Assembly: GCA_016839765.1 (NCBI GenBank)
Contig: JAEOTP010000043.1
Location: 1 to 64,000 of the forward strand
Source of the DNA: Promethearchaeota archaeon
GTDB lineage: Archaea > Asgardarchaeota > Lokiarchaeia > Sigyniarchaeales > SOKP01
Length of the DNA stretch: 64,000 nt
Reading direction: 5' to 3'
In this document: positions 17,747 to 24,809 of the stretch, in pieces
Layout of the letters: every line of letters starts with the position of its first letter
Position numbering within the stretch: the stretch's first letter is position 1
Made by a program: the position numbers and the translations under genes
Notes under the pieces: model-generated
Database searches by the model: none
Told to the model about the DNA's origin: nothing
The model's input: only the letters and a program-made list of their open reading frames with translations

Positions 17747-18361
17747 GTGGAAGTTATTGAAGAGAAAATTCAAGCACAAAAGAGTGAATCAACTGAATTT
17801 ATACAAATTATGATAAAATGTCCAGTATGCAAATTAAAAAAAAAGTTAAAATTTCCTAAATCAGTTATCAATTATACGAAGCAGCTTACAACTATATCTA
17901 TTCCAAAAGGCTTAGTATGTGAACATCATTTTCAAGCGTTTGTAGATAAAAATTTCATGGTACGCGGATATCAAAAAGTAGATTTTGAATATGCTTCTGA
18001 GTTAGTTAAATCCAAAAAATTAACCCAGAAAGACGGTAATGGTAAAGATAAAGAATTTTCTGAGTATATAATCATTGAAGAAAATTACCTTGCGTATAAA
18101 CCAAAAGAAAATCAAATTATAATCGAAAGAAAGTATAATAACAATGACCTAAAGAAGGCAATCGAGAATAAAGCAAATTCAGTAGATATAAAAAGTACAT
18201 TATTAAAAAGAAATACTAAAAAACTTATTGATAAGAAATCAAAAATGAAACTTGAAGATATTTACGATGAGTTTTGGGATTTTATTGACGAGAATAATAA
18301 AGATTTTCAAAAACTTATCCAGGATGATCACAGACGTGAAACTTTAACAAATAATTTTTAA
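17747..18361 (+). CDS. Cys/His-motif protein, probably Asgard-specific
   Basis: Start is set at GTG 17747 because a GAGGAG ribosome-binding site ends 7 bp before it; a TTG at 17732 overlaps that site and is rejected. The protein (204 aa) has CPVCKLKKKLKFP (C-x2-C) followed 35-40 residues later by GLVCEHHFQAFVDKNF. This could form a small zinc site. I have seen similar cysteine-pair plus CEH-type segments only in Asgard-like proteins, from memory. The C-terminal half is charged and helical and lacks recognised domains. Function unknown; DNA or protein interaction is a guess. Confidence 0.55.
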   Translation: MEVIEEKIQAQKSESTEFIQIMIKCPVCKLKKKLKFPKSVINYTKQLTTISIPKGLVCEHHFQAFVDKNFMVRGYQKVDFEYASELVKSKKLTQKDGNGKDKEFSEYIIIEENYLAYKPKENQIIIERKYNNNDLKKAIENKANSVDIKSTLLKRNTKKLIDKKSKMKLEDIYDEFWDFIDENNKDFQKLIQDDHRRETLTNNF

Positions 18362-18440
18362 ACGAATCAAATTATTTTTTTTCTCTTTAAATCTTCTTAT
18401 TGATGTGAAATAATCTTTATTAAACAATTATATTTTGTAA

Positions 18441-18581
18441 TTATTAAAAGCAATTATTAAAAAAATTGAAGAAGCCCTCACTTATAATCTAAATTATACG
18501 GGACTTAAGCGTGAGAAAATGAAAGAATTAAATATTTATGGCAATAAATTAGTAAACGATTTAAGGAATTATTTAAGTTAA
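18441..18581 (+). other. Possible start-less micro-ORF (about 40 aa)
   Basis: Frame open between stop codons at 18438-18440 and 18579-18581, encoding KAIIKKIEEALTYNLNY and then YGNKLVNDLRNYLS. It looks like an amphipathic helical peptide rather than random translation. It has no ATG, GTG or TTG before the helix, though ATT codons occur (compare the S26e and TFB starts). A direct repeat AATTATTAAAA sits at its beginning. Could be a fragment of a larger lost gene. Confidence 0.25.
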
Positions 18582-18619
18582 CTATTGAGAAGTAATAAGT
18601 GCCAAGGGCGAGATTTGAA

Positions 18620-18650
18620 TTCGCGATTCATCGCAAATCGCGATGAAATT
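18620..18650 (-). other. Intron-like insertion at the T-stem/T-loop junction of tRNA-Phe
   Basis: 31 nt between T-stem strand GCGAG and T-loop TTCAAAT. The RNA strand begins AATTTCATCGC and contains a perfect 8-bp hairpin TTCATCGC-GATTT-GCGATGAA, then TCGCGA, which is self-complementary and repeats exon sequence at the variable-loop/T-stem border. This fits an archaeal bulge-helix-bulge intron at about position 53/54, known from some Thermoproteales. Exact splice sites were not determined. Confidence 0.6.
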
Positions 18651-18686
18651 CTCGCGATACCCAGATCTTCAGTCTGGTGCGTTCCT

Positions 18687-18717
18687 ACCCAAAATGGAGG
18701 GTAAAGCTCCCATGATT
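18687..18717 (-). other. Intron-like insertion in the D-loop of tRNA-Phe
   Basis: About 31 nt follow the conserved GG of the D-loop (bases 18718-18719). The RNA strand folds as ATGGGAG-CTTTAC-CCTCCAT, seven pairs with one G.T wobble and one mismatch. Boundaries are approximate because the D-loop length varies by a few bases between species; without the insertion the D-loop would be about 13 nt. Confidence 0.55.
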
Positions 18718-18820
18718 CCGGGCTACGCCACCTTGGCTCTTTTGGAATTTTAAAATTTTTGGGGTTTCAAAATTCGTAATTTAAAAAGTATAAAATATCA
18801 TATAAAGTTTTTTAGAACAT

Positions 18821-19564
18821 CTATTTTTTTAATATTTCTGCCCTCTTTTCCATCACAAGTTTTTCGCTAGCATATCTGAGGATTAAACGAGTAAATCTAT
18901 ACTTATTTTCCATTAGATATTCATAGATTAATTCGGGTTTATACTTTGAGCATGTTTTAAGAAGCCAGCCTATACCCTTCTCAATATAATTTTCATTAGA
19001 AAATTCTAGCATTTTTTGCACAAGGTTATATACATAATCCTTGTCAAATTCCTTTCTTACCATGATAATTTTAAGTAAAAGAACCATAGAACCCCGTTTT
19101 ATCCAAAAATTTTTAGAATTAGCCCATTCATTAATGGTTCGCTTAGCTAATTCTTCATTTCCTTTTTTAGCTAAAAATGGACCTAAAACTCTTATACAAG
19201 AACTATCTAAAACGCTCCAGGTATGGCAATTTTCTAAAAGTTCATCATGAAAAAGTTTAATTGTATTTTGAGTAAAAAATTTCTTAAATCGATTTAGAAA
19301 AAGAAATCCTGCTAATTTTTCTTCCTCGATGTTAGATCTTATTAACTCTTTATAAATCTCAGCGGCATCATTGTAAGTACAGTCAAAGTTATCTGAAACT
19401 GTTTTAACAATCTTATCAATTGTAGCAACTCTGATGCCATATATTTCATAATTATCATTATCAGGGTTTATTATTTTATACATTCGATTCATTTGTTCTT
19501 CCGTTAAATTAGATTTATTCTGTAATAATAACTTTCTTATTTCTTTAACGGCTTTTTGTATCAT
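18821..19564 (-). CDS. AlkD-like DNA alkylation repair protein
   Basis: 247 aa of HEAT-like helical repeats. The family region YGIRVATIDKIVK near the start, LAGFLFLNRFKK, then ENCHTWSVLDSSCIRVLGP, WANSKNFWIKRGSMV and EKGIGWLLKTCSKYKPELIYEYL match the AlkD/AlkC-type DNA-glycosylase superfamily (PF08713), which removes bulky N3- and N7-alkylpurines by encircling DNA. AlkD uses Trp and Asp residues around the lesion; the equivalent Trp in WSVLDSSC and ENCHTW is consistent. It lies 59 bp from the next gene on the same strand (19624), a radical SAM repair-type enzyme, so the two may form a DNA-repair operon. Confidence 0.8.
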   Translation of the reverse strand: MIQKAVKEIRKLLLQNKSNLTEEQMNRMYKIINPDNDNYEIYGIRVATIDKIVKTVSDNFDCTYNDAAEIYKELIRSNIEEEKLAGFLFLNRFKKFFTQNTIKLFHDELLENCHTWSVLDSSCIRVLGPFLAKKGNEELAKRTINEWANSKNFWIKRGSMVLLLKIIMVRKEFDKDYVYNLVQKMLEFSNENYIEKGIGWLLKTCSKYKPELIYEYLMENKYRFTRLILRYASEKLVMEKRAEILKK

Positions 19565-19623
19565 CGAAATTTCATAATCTCTTATTTTAATAAAATAATA
19601 AATGAAATAATAAATCGGTTTAA

Positions 19624-20775
19624 TTAATTAATAAATCTTTCTAAAGTCGTTTTTTCGTGTGTCAATTTAAGCTTTTCTAAATAGGGCTTTACAAATTCAA
19701 TGATTTCCTTTGAAAAATTTTTTAACTTAGATAACTCATCTCGTTTATATACATCAATAATTGACACATCAAGATTATTGAGGTTTAGACCTGCCCATTT
19801 CATATTATTATTTGATTTTCCTGTAGTTATTGCGTCAATGTACTCCTTATTTAGTAGTAGTTCAGCTATTTTATAATTCCATTTTCTATAATCATTTGGA
19901 ATCCAACGTTTAACGCGAACTGCTAACTTATATTCCTGGCATAAGTTATATAACTTTGAATTTAATTTTCGAACATAATTTGCTGGAGGATTCGTTAGCC
20001 CTTTATATAGCTCTAAAAGTGGTTTGACAATATAGTTATATTTACTATTCTTTAATTTTTTAATAAAGAATTGAGCTTGGGCATCTCTTAAAGTTAATCC
20101 TGGAGCAAATAATACAAATTCTGCACCAGCCTTTTTTGATTGTTTAATAACATCTTCGAGACTTGCGTCGTCATCCTCTAAAAAAGGAATAATAGGCATA
20201 AAATATATACCTACTTGTATTTCTGGAGCTTTTATTTTGATAGTATGCAATGCTTTTAAACGTTCAGAAGGGTTTGATGAATTTGGTTCTAATAAATTTG
20301 CTAATTCTTCATTTACTGTAGAAATAGAGAAACCAACTGTACTCCAAGTCTCCTTAGCTATTTCTTTTAAAATATCAACATCTCTCGTAATTAAACTTGA
20401 TTTGGTTGCGATATTAACTGGAAATTCATGTTTTTTTAATACTTCTAATATTTTTCTTGTATTTTTTTGAGTTTTTTCTACGGGTTGATATGCATCGCAT
20501 ACGCCTCCCGGTCCTATAACATCTGGTAAGAGTGTTCGTGCTCGTTGTATTCTTTGTTCTAATTTTTTATCAGTATTTATCTTTACTACAATTTCATTTT
20601 CAAAATCTTGTTCTAAATAATATCTTTCACTTCTTGCATCGCAATAAATACAAGTATGAGCACAACCAGAATAAGGATTAATTGTGTATCGTGCCCAGAA
20701 CCATGAATCAGGATACTTTAATTTGTTTAATGCTGATTTAAATTCCTTATGAATTATTTTAAAACTGTTTCGCAT
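19624..20775 (-). CDS. SPL-family radical SAM protein
   Basis: 383 aa. NPYSGCAHTCIYCDARSE carries the C-x3-C-x2-C cluster motif of the spore photoproduct lyase/Rv2578c group. Later motifs PGGVCDAYQPVEK, NIATKSSLITRDVDIL, FSISTVNEELANLLEPNS and GIYFMPIIPFLEDDD fit that family. These enzymes include photoproduct lyases and uncharacterised relatives, most often next to DNA repair genes. The C-terminal part lacks a helix-turn-helix. It precedes the AlkD-like gene in transcription order. A photoproduct-lyase activity is not established: many relatives have unknown substrates. Confidence 0.8.
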   Translation of the reverse strand: MRNSFKIIHKEFKSALNKLKYPDSWFWARYTINPYSGCAHTCIYCDARSERYYLEQDFENEIVVKINTDKKLEQRIQRARTLLPDVIGPGGVCDAYQPVEKTQKNTRKILEVLKKHEFPVNIATKSSLITRDVDILKEIAKETWSTVGFSISTVNEELANLLEPNSSNPSERLKALHTIKIKAPEIQVGIYFMPIIPFLEDDDASLEDVIKQSKKAGAEFVLFAPGLTLRDAQAQFFIKKLKNSKYNYIVKPLLELYKGLTNPPANYVRKLNSKLYNLCQEYKLAVRVKRWIPNDYRKWNYKIAELLLNKEYIDAITTGKSNNNMKWAGLNLNNLDVSIIDVYKRDELSKLKNFSKEIIEFVKPYLEKLKLTHEKTTLERFIN

Positions 20776-20856
20776 TTTTCATACAAAGATTTTGATATTG
20801 CTAAATAATAATTAAAAGAATTTAAGATTATCCTTCAAATATTCCATTAAATTTAA

Positions 20857-20940
20857 GAAAAAACGCCCTTTTCATATAAATATTGAAGTGATGAAAATAT
20901 GGAAATGGAAAAGATATTCTTATATCAAGGGCGTCTTTTC
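20857..20940. repeat. Hairpin repeat copy A
   Basis: Outer stem CGCCCTT (20864-20870) with AAGGGCG (20927-20933), flanked by A-run and T-run that extend the pairing with one bulge. Inside lies ATTGAAGTGATGAAAATATGG and a run AAATGGAAAAGATATTC shared with copy B at 21934-22006. Copy A is longer than copy B because both arms gained a matching ATATAA/TTATAT segment, so the stem is extended compensatorily. It lies between the SPL gene and the ATC-hydrolase gene. It is not a tRNA, not a CRISPR unit and no known RNA family I can name. Confidence 0.6.
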
Positions 20941-21018
20941 AACTAATGCATAAATATTTTTTGTTTTTTTTACAAATAATGAGCAAAAATTATACGTAAA
21001 TAAATCTTAAAAAAAAAA

Positions 21019-21756
21019 TTACTCAAATTTGCCGGTATACTCAGGAAAACTTTCTGGTGGCCATGCTTTAGGAGTATTACCAATTCGAGAGTAGCGGTGA
21101 TCACAACCAGGAGCCCCATTTGCAAGGGATTGAGTACGCGATAGACCAAATCCAAGGACATGTGCTTGAGCAAAATCAATAAGACATGCGAATGGAGCAT
21201 ATTTTTCTGCTCCTAATTTTTTATATGCTTTATGAATCGCACATTCAGATACATTCAAGCCGTAATCGAAATCTTCATTTTTACCATCCACGAATTCCAT
21301 AACCCAATTATCAGGATATTTCCTCTTCAATGTATCATTACAATGTGTCTTTGCAGAATTAATAAAAACATCATCAAAGTAAAGATCTAATAGATTCATC
21401 CCTTTCTTTTCTGCTCGTTCTATAGCATTTTTTATTTCTATCTCAGTAAATTTATTAGCAAAATCCCCAATTTCTCGATATGTATATCCTTCCTTTTCAA
21501 GTATAAAAAACATTGCTAATAATGATACTTTATCTGTAATTATTGAGATAAAGAGGTTCCTTTTTCCTCCGACATCGATCATTTTGGTTAAAATGTCTTC
21601 ATATTCCTTTCGCATTTGAGTGATTAGATCCTCTGATTTAGATTCATCAAATCTCTCCATTAAGAGATCCTTAGCAATTTTTAGAGAATATCCAAACCTT
21701 TTCATCAATTTTGATTTATTTTTTACATAATAATCTTTAACACTTTTATTTGACAT
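21019..21756 (-). CDS. L-2-amino-thiazoline-4-carboxylate hydrolase-like protein
   Basis: 245 aa. The C-terminal half carries the family pattern: FVDGKNEDFDYGLNVSECAIHKAYKKLGAEKYAP, then CLIDFAQAHVLGFGLSRTQSLANGAPGCDHRYSR. In bacterial ATC hydrolase (PF14196-type) this protein opens the thiazoline ring in cysteine biosynthesis from DL-ATC; many relatives are of unknown use. The two cysteines in ECAIHKAY and PGCDHRY are conserved family residues. The N-terminal 80 residues are helical. It is bracketed by two hairpin repeats (20857-20940 and 21934-22006) and has no operon partner. Confidence 0.75.
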   Translation of the reverse strand: MSNKSVKDYYVKNKSKLMKRFGYSLKIAKDLLMERFDESKSEDLITQMRKEYEDILTKMIDVGGKRNLFISIITDKVSLLAMFFILEKEGYTYREIGDFANKFTEIEIKNAIERAEKKGMNLLDLYFDDVFINSAKTHCNDTLKRKYPDNWVMEFVDGKNEDFDYGLNVSECAIHKAYKKLGAEKYAPFACLIDFAQAHVLGFGLSRTQSLANGAPGCDHRYSRIGNTPKAWPPESFPEYTGKFE

Positions 21757-21933
21757 TTAATATCACTTTTAATGAGATTAGGTTTATTTATTGATTAATT
21801 CAAAAGAAAGAAAACTAATTTTTAAATTTAGACTAAAATATTGTTAACAAGCCACTGAGATTATTCAAAAATCGTATAAAGCTTATATTAATCCTTTTAA
21901 ATCTTGAAATATATTAAAAAAATCATGAATAAA

Positions 21934-22006
21934 GGAAAAAACGCCCTTTTATTGAAGTGATTAAAATATGGAAATGGAAAAATATATTCTCAAGGGCGCT
22001 TTTTCA
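21934..22006. repeat. Hairpin repeat copy B
   Basis: Outer stem CGCCCTT (21942-21948) with AAGGGCG (21992-21998), with A/T flanks that extend the stem as in copy A. The interior keeps ATTGAAGTGAT, AAAATATGGAAATGGAAAA and TATTCT as in copy A but lacks the additional ATATAA/TTATAT pair segments. It lies upstream of the ATC-hydrolase gene's 5' end; copy A lies beyond its 3' end. Most likely a mobile or regulatory structured element; orientation is the same in both copies. Confidence 0.6.
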
Positions 22007-22183
22007 ATACATTCATACAAATATGTACATATAACTCTTTGCATTTTTATGCCCGTTTTTTATTAAAAAATCGAAATATTTTTAATAATTCTCATAATAA
22101 AAACGAAGAAAGAAGCAGATTTACTTACAATCTCTAAAATTATGACTTATTACTTGATTAAATCAACCTTATTTAATGTTGTA

Positions 22184-22211
22184 ATTTCGTGAAATCATCG
22201 TTTCACGAAAT
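22184..22211. promoter_or_regulatory. Perfect 11-bp inverted repeat
   Basis: ATTTCGTGAAA-TCATCG-TTTCACGAAAT, an 11-bp stem with a 6-base loop, 42 bp downstream of the 3' end of tRNA-Gly. No T-run follows on either strand, so an intrinsic terminator is not obvious; an operator for a dimeric regulator is possible. The 11-mer TTTCACGAAAT recurs at 58696-58706 in another intergenic stretch. Confidence 0.4.
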
Positions 22212-22252
22212 GTTTACCTGAGATTTTTTATTTAACATTGATAGAATTAGAA

Positions 22253-22323
22253 TGCGTCGTCCGGGGATCGAACCCGGGTCACTGGCTTGGAAGGCCAGAA
22301 TCCTACCGCTAGACTAACGACGC
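22253..22323 (-). tRNA. tRNA-Gly (anticodon TCC)
   Basis: Acceptor GCGTCGT/ACGACGC (22317-22323 with 22254-22260), anticodon stem CTGGC/GCCAG around CTTCCAA (anticodon TCC, 22289-22291), T-arm CCGGG-TTCGATC-CCCGG. Total 71 nt with discriminator A at 22253. No intron and no encoded CCA. It precedes nep1 in the minus direction by 54 bp. Confidence 0.95.
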
Positions 22324-22377
22324 TATGGTATGATCAAAAAGAAAACATTTCTTATAACTTTACTGCTTTCTCGGCTT

Positions 22378-23052
22378 TTATTTGATATCATTTATTATTT
22401 CATAAAAACTAATAATTTTACCCACAACAATCCAAGCATCTAAAGAATATTGGGAAATTGAAATAATTCTATTACTCAATTCCAAGGTTTCTTTTGAAAA
22501 AGTGCCTTTTTGGAAACCACCTATTATTATAATATAATTTTTAGAAGTATCTTTTTGGAAGATATCTAAATGATGTTGGATTAAACCTCCCCTGCTTGAA
22601 AATAGTAATACTTCTTTCTTTTTAATTATTTTTATTAATTCTCTGAGATTTTCCTTGAGTTCTTTAATTAAATAGCTTTTTTCGAATTCAATCTTACCAT
22701 CTATTAGGAGTTTTGCAATCAAACCTTTAAATCTGTTGTAATTTCGGGTGATTCTTATTTCAGGATTTAATTCAAAGATACGATTATTTACGGTATGAAA
22801 ATAAATTTTGAGTTGTTTATTTTTATTTAATGGAGAGCCTAATGCATTAAGTAGACAATTATGAAGAATATCAGGACGCCCTCTTTTTTCGAAATTATTT
22901 AGCTTTACCATAGCAGAGTGGTGTAGAGCATTATCTAAAAGTTGGGATGAATAATTCTTACTTCTGATATTTTTCTTTACAGAAGGATGATCTCTAATTT
23001 CTTTTGGAATGAGTTCTAATCCACACTCTGCTATAATTAAGGTTAGAGCCAT
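22378..23052 (-). CDS. nep1: Ribosome biogenesis N1-pseudouridine methyltransferase Nep1
   Basis: 224 aa SPOUT methyltransferase. Start MALTLIIAECGLELIP, LLDNALHHSAM, KRGRPDILHNCLLNALGSPLNK and IIIIGGFQKGTFS are strong Nep1/Emg1 features; the last region forms the knotted SAM site. In archaea it methylates N1 of pseudouridine in 16S rRNA (position 914 in Methanocaldococcus) and assists small-subunit assembly. Its neighbours on the same strand are an RNase P subunit (51 bp) and a CRM-domain protein, giving a compact RNA-processing operon. ATG start at 23052. Confidence 0.9.
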   Translation of the reverse strand: MALTLIIAECGLELIPKEIRDHPSVKKNIRSKNYSSQLLDNALHHSAMVKLNNFEKRGRPDILHNCLLNALGSPLNKNKQLKIYFHTVNNRIFELNPEIRITRNYNRFKGLIAKLLIDGKIEFEKSYLIKELKENLRELIKIIKKKEVLLFSSRGGLIQHHLDIFQKDTSKNYIIIIGGFQKGTFSKETLELSNRIISISQYSLDAWIVVGKIISFYEIINDIK

Positions 23053-23103
23053 AATCTTAAATTAAATTTATGTAATTTTTAAAAGGAAATTAAATTCTTT
23101 TAA

Positions 23104-23436
23104 TTATATACTTTTTGTTTTAATATAATAGCGTGTAATTTTATTGCAATCCAGACATATCATTGATATATGAGTTGCTTTTCCAAGTGAATGTAATCTT
23201 ATTCTACAGTTTAACCCTGGATAAAGAAAATTCTTACATTTATGACATATTCTTTTCTTCCAAATTGGAGGAATCTTAATTTTTGCTCTTTGAGCATATT
23301 TCCTTGCTAAAGATATGTATCGGTTCGCTAAATCTTTTTGACTGGGAAAAATTTCATGAGCTCGCTTAAATAGAAAGTTTATCCTTGTTTTTGCTATTTG
23401 TTTAATAATTCCTTTATTAATTTTCTTTTTAGGCAT
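23104..23436 (-). CDS. rnp4: RNase P protein component 4 (Rpp21)
   Basis: 110 aa. RNase P subunit Rpp21 promotes substrate recognition and catalysis in tRNA 5'-end processing. Visible: basic N-terminus, YISLARKYAQRAKIKIPPIWKKRICHKCKNFLYPGLNCRIR, then CLDCNKITRYYI. The zinc ligands are the cysteines of CHKC and CLDC, as expected for Rpp21 (C-x2-C twice). It shares an operon with nep1 and the CRM-domain gene, separated by 7 bp from the latter. Confidence 0.9.
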   Translation of the reverse strand: MPKKKINKGIIKQIAKTRINFLFKRAHEIFPSQKDLANRYISLARKYAQRAKIKIPPIWKKRICHKCKNFLYPGLNCRIRLHSLGKATHISMICLDCNKITRYYIKTKSI

Positions 23437-23443
23437 AATTTGT

Positions 23444-23734
23444 TCATTTATTAGAACTTTTCAATTCTTTTTTATTAATGGGAAATTTTGATAATATAAT
23501 TTGTTTCCCTCGTAAATCTAAAACATTTGAATTCGTTAATTTTGAAATTTTTTCTGATAAAGCTGCGATATTTGATTTAGTTGCTACTGATCTCAATGCC
23601 TTAATTTTAATGAATTTATATCTTTTTAATAAACTAGCTACATGCGTTATAAAGTCATCAGTAATACCATTTTTTCCCAAAATACAATGCGGTCTTGATA
23701 ATAATACTTTTTTATATTCTTCTCGGTAATCCAT
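23444..23734 (-). CDS. YhbY/CRM-domain RNA-binding protein
   Basis: 96 aa, a single CRM domain: HCILGKNGITDDFITHVASLLKRYKFIKIKAL is the classical IGKxGITD...LK.ELIKIK pattern, followed by LRSVATKSNIAALSEKISKLTNSNVLDLRGKQIILSK. YhbY-like proteins bind ribosomal RNA during large-subunit assembly. It is the first gene of the minus-strand RNA operon and is divergent from S19e, with about 100 bp of shared upstream sequence. Confidence 0.85.
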   Translation of the reverse strand: MDYREEYKKVLLSRPHCILGKNGITDDFITHVASLLKRYKFIKIKALRSVATKSNIAALSEKISKLTNSNVLDLRGKQIILSKFPINKKELKSSNK

Positions 23735-23831
23735 TATCCCAAAATACTTAAAATACCAAAAAATTTTTAATTTATTTAATCTTTTTACATCTATTATAAT
23801 ATATTAAAGAATAATTGAATTAAAGATTAGC

Positions 23832-24251
23832 ATGTCTATATACATCGTTGAACCGGCAAAACTCATTAAAACTATTGCAGATAAATTAAAGGAATACCCT
23901 GAAATTAACCCTCCAGAAGGAAGTCAATATTGGAAAACGGCATTTTTTAAAGAATTAGCCCCTTTAGATTCAGAAAATTTTTGGTATATTCGTTGTGCTT
24001 CAATATTGCGAAAAGTAAGAAAGTTTGGGCCTATAGGAGTTAATAGACTTAGAAAACATTATGGAGGGAAAAATAGAAAAGGCTCTGGATTAAATCATAG
24101 TGGAAGAGGAGGCGGAAAAATTATTAGACTAGCGTTGCAGCAATTAGAGGATGCTAACTTACTAATGAAGAAAGAAAAAACAGGAAGAATAGTCTCACCC
24201 GAAGGAATTAGCCTTTTAGAAAGAACTGCTCATAGTATTTTGAGAAAATAA
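23832..24251 (+). CDS. rps19e: 30S ribosomal protein S19e
   Basis: 139 aa, the usual length. MSIYIVEPAKLIKTIADKLK, WYIRCASILRKVRKFGPIGVNRLRKHYG and GGGKIIRLALQQLEDANLL are diagnostic of the archaeal/eukaryal S19e family, a winged-helix protein of the small subunit. First gene of the plus-strand S19e-PDCD5-L39e-L31e block, which is a conserved archaeal gene order. ATG start. Confidence 0.95.
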   Translation: MSIYIVEPAKLIKTIADKLKEYPEINPPEGSQYWKTAFFKELAPLDSENFWYIRCASILRKVRKFGPIGVNRLRKHYGGKNRKGSGLNHSGRGGGKIIRLALQQLEDANLLMKKEKTGRIVSPEGISLLERTAHSILRK

Positions 24252-24289
24252 TAATTATATGTATATTAAGTTTTATTTAGGGATTTTAA

Positions 24290-24628
24290 TTGAGTGATGA
24301 AGAAGAACTGGAAACCATTAGGAAAAGAAAATTAGAACAGTTAAAGCAACAAGCAATTCAACAACAATTAGCAGAACAACAACAAAAAGATTTTGAAAAT
24401 AAAAAATATCAATTAATGAGGTTAATTTTGAGCCAAGAGGGAAGACAAAGATTAGAAAATATCAGAATGGTAAAACCCCAATTTGCTGAACAAATAGAAA
24501 TACAATTAATTCAGTTATTTCAGGCAGGACGATTAAAGGGAGCTGCTCCATTATCAGATAATGCATTTAAGAAATTATTAACACAAATATCCTCTAGAGG
24601 AAAAAAAGAATTTAATATTAAAAAGTAA
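24290..24628 (+). CDS. PDCD5-family DNA-binding protein
   Basis: 112 aa starting at TTG 24290. The order is a disordered charged helix (EELETIRKRKLEQLKQQAIQQQLAEQQQKDF), then the triple-helix core with ILSQEGRQRLENIRMVKPQFAEQIE and a basic tail. PDCD5/TFAR19-type proteins are abundant archaeal DNA-binding or ribosome-linked proteins, nearly always between S19e and L39e. The Gln-rich run at residues 25-35 is in line with the family. The precise role in archaea is unclear. Confidence 0.9.
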   Translation: MSDEEELETIRKRKLEQLKQQAIQQQLAEQQQKDFENKKYQLMRLILSQEGRQRLENIRMVKPQFAEQIEIQLIQLFQAGRLKGAAPLSDNAFKKLLTQISSRGKKEFNIKK

Positions 24629-24645
24629 ATCTTTGGTGAAGAAGT

Positions 24646-24807
24646 ATGGCAAGAAATAAAGACTTACCTTCGAAATTGAGAAGGGCTAAAAATTCGAAAC
24701 AAAATAGGTCTGTACCTAATTGGGTTATAAGAAGAACGAAGGGCAGTATAAGAAATAGTCCATATTCTAGAAGAGAATGGCGAAATAGTCGTTTAAAGAG
24801 AGATTAA
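24646..24807 (+). CDS. rpl39e: 50S ribosomal protein L39e
   Basis: 53 aa, very basic: MARNKDLPSKLRRAKNSKQNRSVPNWVIRRTKG, ending RREWRNSRLKRD. The W-V-x-R/K and RRxWRxxxL ending are family hallmarks. L39e lines the nascent-peptide tunnel exit. It is two residues longer than the usual 51 aa. ATG 17 bp after the PDCD5 stop and 2 bp before L31e, so translation is likely coupled. Confidence 0.95.
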   Translation: MARNKDLPSKLRRAKNSKQNRSVPNWVIRRTKGSIRNSPYSRREWRNSRLKRD

Positions 24808-24809
24808 AT

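Larger units (their letters stand above)
18600..18737 (-). tRNA. tRNA-Phe (anticodon GAA) with two intron-like insertions
   Basis: Acceptor GCCAAGG (18731-18737) pairs with CCTTGGC (18601-18607), discriminator A at 18600. D-stem GCG/CGC is 18726-18728 with 18679-18681. Anticodon stem CCAGA/TCTGG around CTGAAGA, anticodon GAA at 18668-18670, with no insertion at the canonical 37/38 site. T-stem GCGAG/CTCGC with loop TTCAAAT. The D-loop is 44 nt long instead of 12-13, and 31 extra bases lie between the T-stem and T-loop. Removing about 31 nt from each place leaves a standard 76-nt tRNA. Confidence 0.85.

Noticed and set aside
20857-20940. C/D-box guide RNA in the hairpin repeat because of GTGATGA
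   Set aside because: Copy B has TGATTA at the same place and neither copy has a CTGA D box in the right position.
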